DNA from: Prevotellaceae bacterium
GTDB taxonomy: Bacteria; Bacteroidota; Bacteroidia; Bacteroidales; UBA932
Assembly: GCA_031284065.1 (NCBI GenBank)
Contig: JAITAP010000247.1
Location: forward strand, 1 to 6,089
Reading direction: 5' to 3'
Length of the DNA: 6,089 nt
The notes beneath the pieces are model-generated. The model was given only the letters and a program-made list of their open reading frames with translations, did not search any database and was not told where the DNA came from. This document shows positions 5,008 through 6,089 of this stretch, piece by piece (position 1 is the stretch's first letter; each line of letters begins with the position of its first letter). A program made the position numbers and the translations under genes.

Positions 5008-5773
5008 AACGCCCGGACTCCTCAACCGACAAAAACACCTCTTTGATTTTGTCTCCGTCAGCGCGCAGTACGCTATACTCATCGTCGGGTATGCCTAATT
5101 TCAGGTTGTAGTAAGCCATGTTGTCGGAGTATTTGCTGCGAAATGTTCCGTGCAGCTCGTTAGCCTCCGTAACAGAGAGAACTATCGTCGCGTTATTCGG
5201 CGTAACGCCTGCGCCGGGCATAATGGAAATGCGCCCGTCGGCTTTTTTAACCAGCTCACTCGTCGTGCCTATACCATCTGCCACATTCTTGCACCCTCCC
5301 GAAGTGAGGATACGCTCGCAGCCGAGCCGGATAACGGCTTCCATCGCCTCGGGCAGGTCGCGGCAACGGTCAAAGGCGCGGTGAAAGGTAACGCCCATTC
5401 CGTAGCTGTGCGCCGCCTCCACCAGCCGTCGGCAGCGTTGCTCGTCAACAGTTCCGTCTTTGTTCAGCATCCCGACAGCTACGCCGTCGCAGCCCAGCTT
5501 GCCGCACGCGCGAATATCCGACAGCATGATTTCGAGCTCCGTATCGCTATAGCAAAAATCGCCGCCGCGCGGACGAATGAGCACGTACAGCTTTATGGAA
5601 AGTAGCTTGCGGGCAGCCTCTATCAGCCCAAGCGACGGCGTTGTGCCGCCTTCCGGCAGGTTGCTGCAAAGCTCTATCCTGTGCGCCCCGCTTGACTGGG
5701 CAACGATTGCCGAGTCAAGCGAATCGGCGCAAACTTCGAGTATGAACTTTTTTTTAGAAAGAAGAAACGACAT
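4991..5773 (-). CDS. cutC: CutC family protein (copper homeostasis protein CutC)
   Basis: A 260-residue TIM-barrel protein, slightly longer than E. coli CutC. Diagnostic segments are ILEVCADSLDSAIVAQ (11-26), GAHRIELCSNLPEGGTTPS (29-47), VLIRPRGGDFCYSD (64-77), GVAVGMLNKDGTVD (97-110), VTFHRAFDR (128-136), ERILTSGG (153-160), IMPGAGV (184-190) and ELHGTFRS (206-213). The family was linked to copper tolerance in E. coli, but that link has been questioned and no enzymatic reaction is settled; no copper-export genes are nearby. The protein should be cytosolic. The ATG at 5773 is preferred: the frame opens further to a GTG at 5797, but those eight residues are not family-like. An A8 run lies in codons 6-9. 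Confidence 0.92.
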   Translation of the reverse strand: MSFLLSKKKFILEVCADSLDSAIVAQSSGAHRIELCSNLPEGGTTPSLGLIEAARKLLSIKLYVLIRPRGGDFCYSDTELEIMLSDIRACGKLGCDGVAVGMLNKDGTVDEQRCRRLVEAAHSYGMGVTFHRAFDRCRDLPEAMEAVIRLGCERILTSGGCKNVADGIGTTSELVKKADGRISIMPGAGVTPNNATIVLSVTEANELHGTFRSKYSDNMAYYNLKLGIPDDEYSVLRADGDKIKEVFLSVEESGRFTKFA

Positions 5774-5857
5774 AGCAGATACTACTTGAGGTAACACAAA
5801 AGCTCACAAACTCGCATAAATTGATATGTTGATTTTAGTGAGCGATGAATTGAACCG

Positions 5858-5888
5858 TAAAAATACATTTTTTTTGTTGGACGAGCAA
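5858..5888 (-). promoter_or_regulatory. Candidate promoter of cutC
   Basis: On the minus strand TATTTTTA (5865-5858) matches TAnnTTTG in all but the last base, and TTG (5888-5886) lies 20 bases upstream. It implies a leader of about 80 bases to the ATG at 5773. No better octamer is seen closer to the gene. The remainder of 5774-5857 contains only a weak GCTCAC...GTGAGC dyad. Confidence 0.35.
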
Positions 5889-5947
5889 TAGGGATACCAA
5901 AAATCGCTGCCGACCGGCTAAGATGCTGATTTTTTATTGCACGGGCA

Positions 5948-5955
5948 TAACTTTG
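5948..5955 (+). promoter_or_regulatory. Candidate -7 box for a gene beyond the window
   Basis: TAACTTTG fits TAnnTTTG, but no convincing -33 element is present. Transcription would run rightwards through the two hairpins at 5969-6003 and out of the window. No coding region begins before the end. Confidence 0.35.
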
Positions 5956-5968
5956 CGCAAAAACAAAC

Positions 5969-6003
5969 AGCCGGCAATCGGCTTCGGTTCCCCGCAGGGG
6001 AAC
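5969..6003. repeat. Two adjacent small hairpins
   Basis: AGCCG-GCAAT-CGGCT (5969-5983) is followed, 3 bases on, by GTTCCCC-GCA-GGGGAAC (5987-6003), with perfect 7-bp arms. Neither has a T-tract, so they are not classic terminators. The GCA loop between C-rich and G-rich arms resembles GTCCC-GCA-GGGAC at 122-134, which hints at a related palindromic family. Apart from these hairpins and the nearby promoter candidate and 12-base repeat, I see nothing in 5889-6089. Confidence 0.5.
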
Positions 6004-6046
6004 AATATCAATAGAAAATGGCTACCACACCATGTATAATTCATGC

Positions 6047-6058
6047 AATTCGTGGGCA
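6047..6058 (+). repeat. Short direct repeat AATTCGTGGGCA, right copy
   Basis: This is the second copy of the 12-mer at 244-255, in the same orientation and 44 bases after the GCA-loop hairpin. It is weak evidence alone, and chance similarity is not excluded. Confidence 0.3.
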
Positions 6059-6089
6059 GAATTGCGAAAGTTGAGCTCATCTAAAAAGC

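Noticed and set aside
5150..5605. Plus-strand open frame antisense to cutC
   Set aside because: It is a shadow of cutC codon structure; cutC is unambiguous on the other strand along its whole length.
5774..5797. Extended cutC start at GTG 5797
   Set aside because: It adds eight residues not typical of the family. The ATG at 5773 gives a normal CutC length and N-terminus.

Overview
The window looks like ordinary chromosomal DNA from a member of the Bacteroidota, probably Bacteroidales. The main evidence is the promoter grammar: almost every gene is preceded by an octamer of the form TAnnTTTG, several with a TTG/TTTG about 18-20 bases upstream, which is the -7/-33 consensus of the Bacteroidota primary sigma factor. 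Shine-Dalgarno sequences are mostly absent, and the DUF3127 protein and the short form of CstA also fit this phylum. There is no rRNA, tRNA, transposase, integrase, phage gene or CRISPR array.

Layout. Bases 1-296 hold no convincing gene but contain a striking nested palindrome (71-240). Two minus-strand genes follow: a DJ-1/PfpI-family protein (297-836) and, upstream of it, a YhcH/YjgK/YiaL-family sugar-related protein (1016-1471). Each has its own promoter. The YhcH-family gene is divergent from a plus-strand cstA (1551-2975), and the putative -7 boxes of the two promoters lie only 6 bases apart around a small dyad. cstA converges on a minus-strand DUF3127 gene (3018-3404), whose last codons appear to encode an intrinsic terminator as well as an SSB-like DDLPF tail. 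A gene-free stretch ends in a near-perfect promoter (3695-3726) that drives a two-gene operon: a hexapeptide-repeat sugar O-acetyltransferase (3768-4376) and a HAD phosphatase (4369-5007), overlapping by 8 bases. The HAD gene converges on cutC (4991-5773), overlapping by 17 bases. The last ~300 bases hold the cutC leader, a possible plus-strand promoter for a gene beyond the window, and two small hairpins.

How the genes relate. Most look like independent housekeeping units: protein/metabolite damage control (DJ-1), sugar handling (YhcH family, acetyltransferase, HAD phosphatase), carbon-starvation uptake (CstA), and a TIM-barrel CutC whose true role is uncertain. The only clear operon is acetyltransferase plus HAD. 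I found no convincing new defence, mobile or biosynthetic system. The points most worth a second look are the nested palindromic element at the left end, the terminator embedded in the DUF3127 coding tail, and the overlapping divergent promoters of cstA and the YhcH-family gene.
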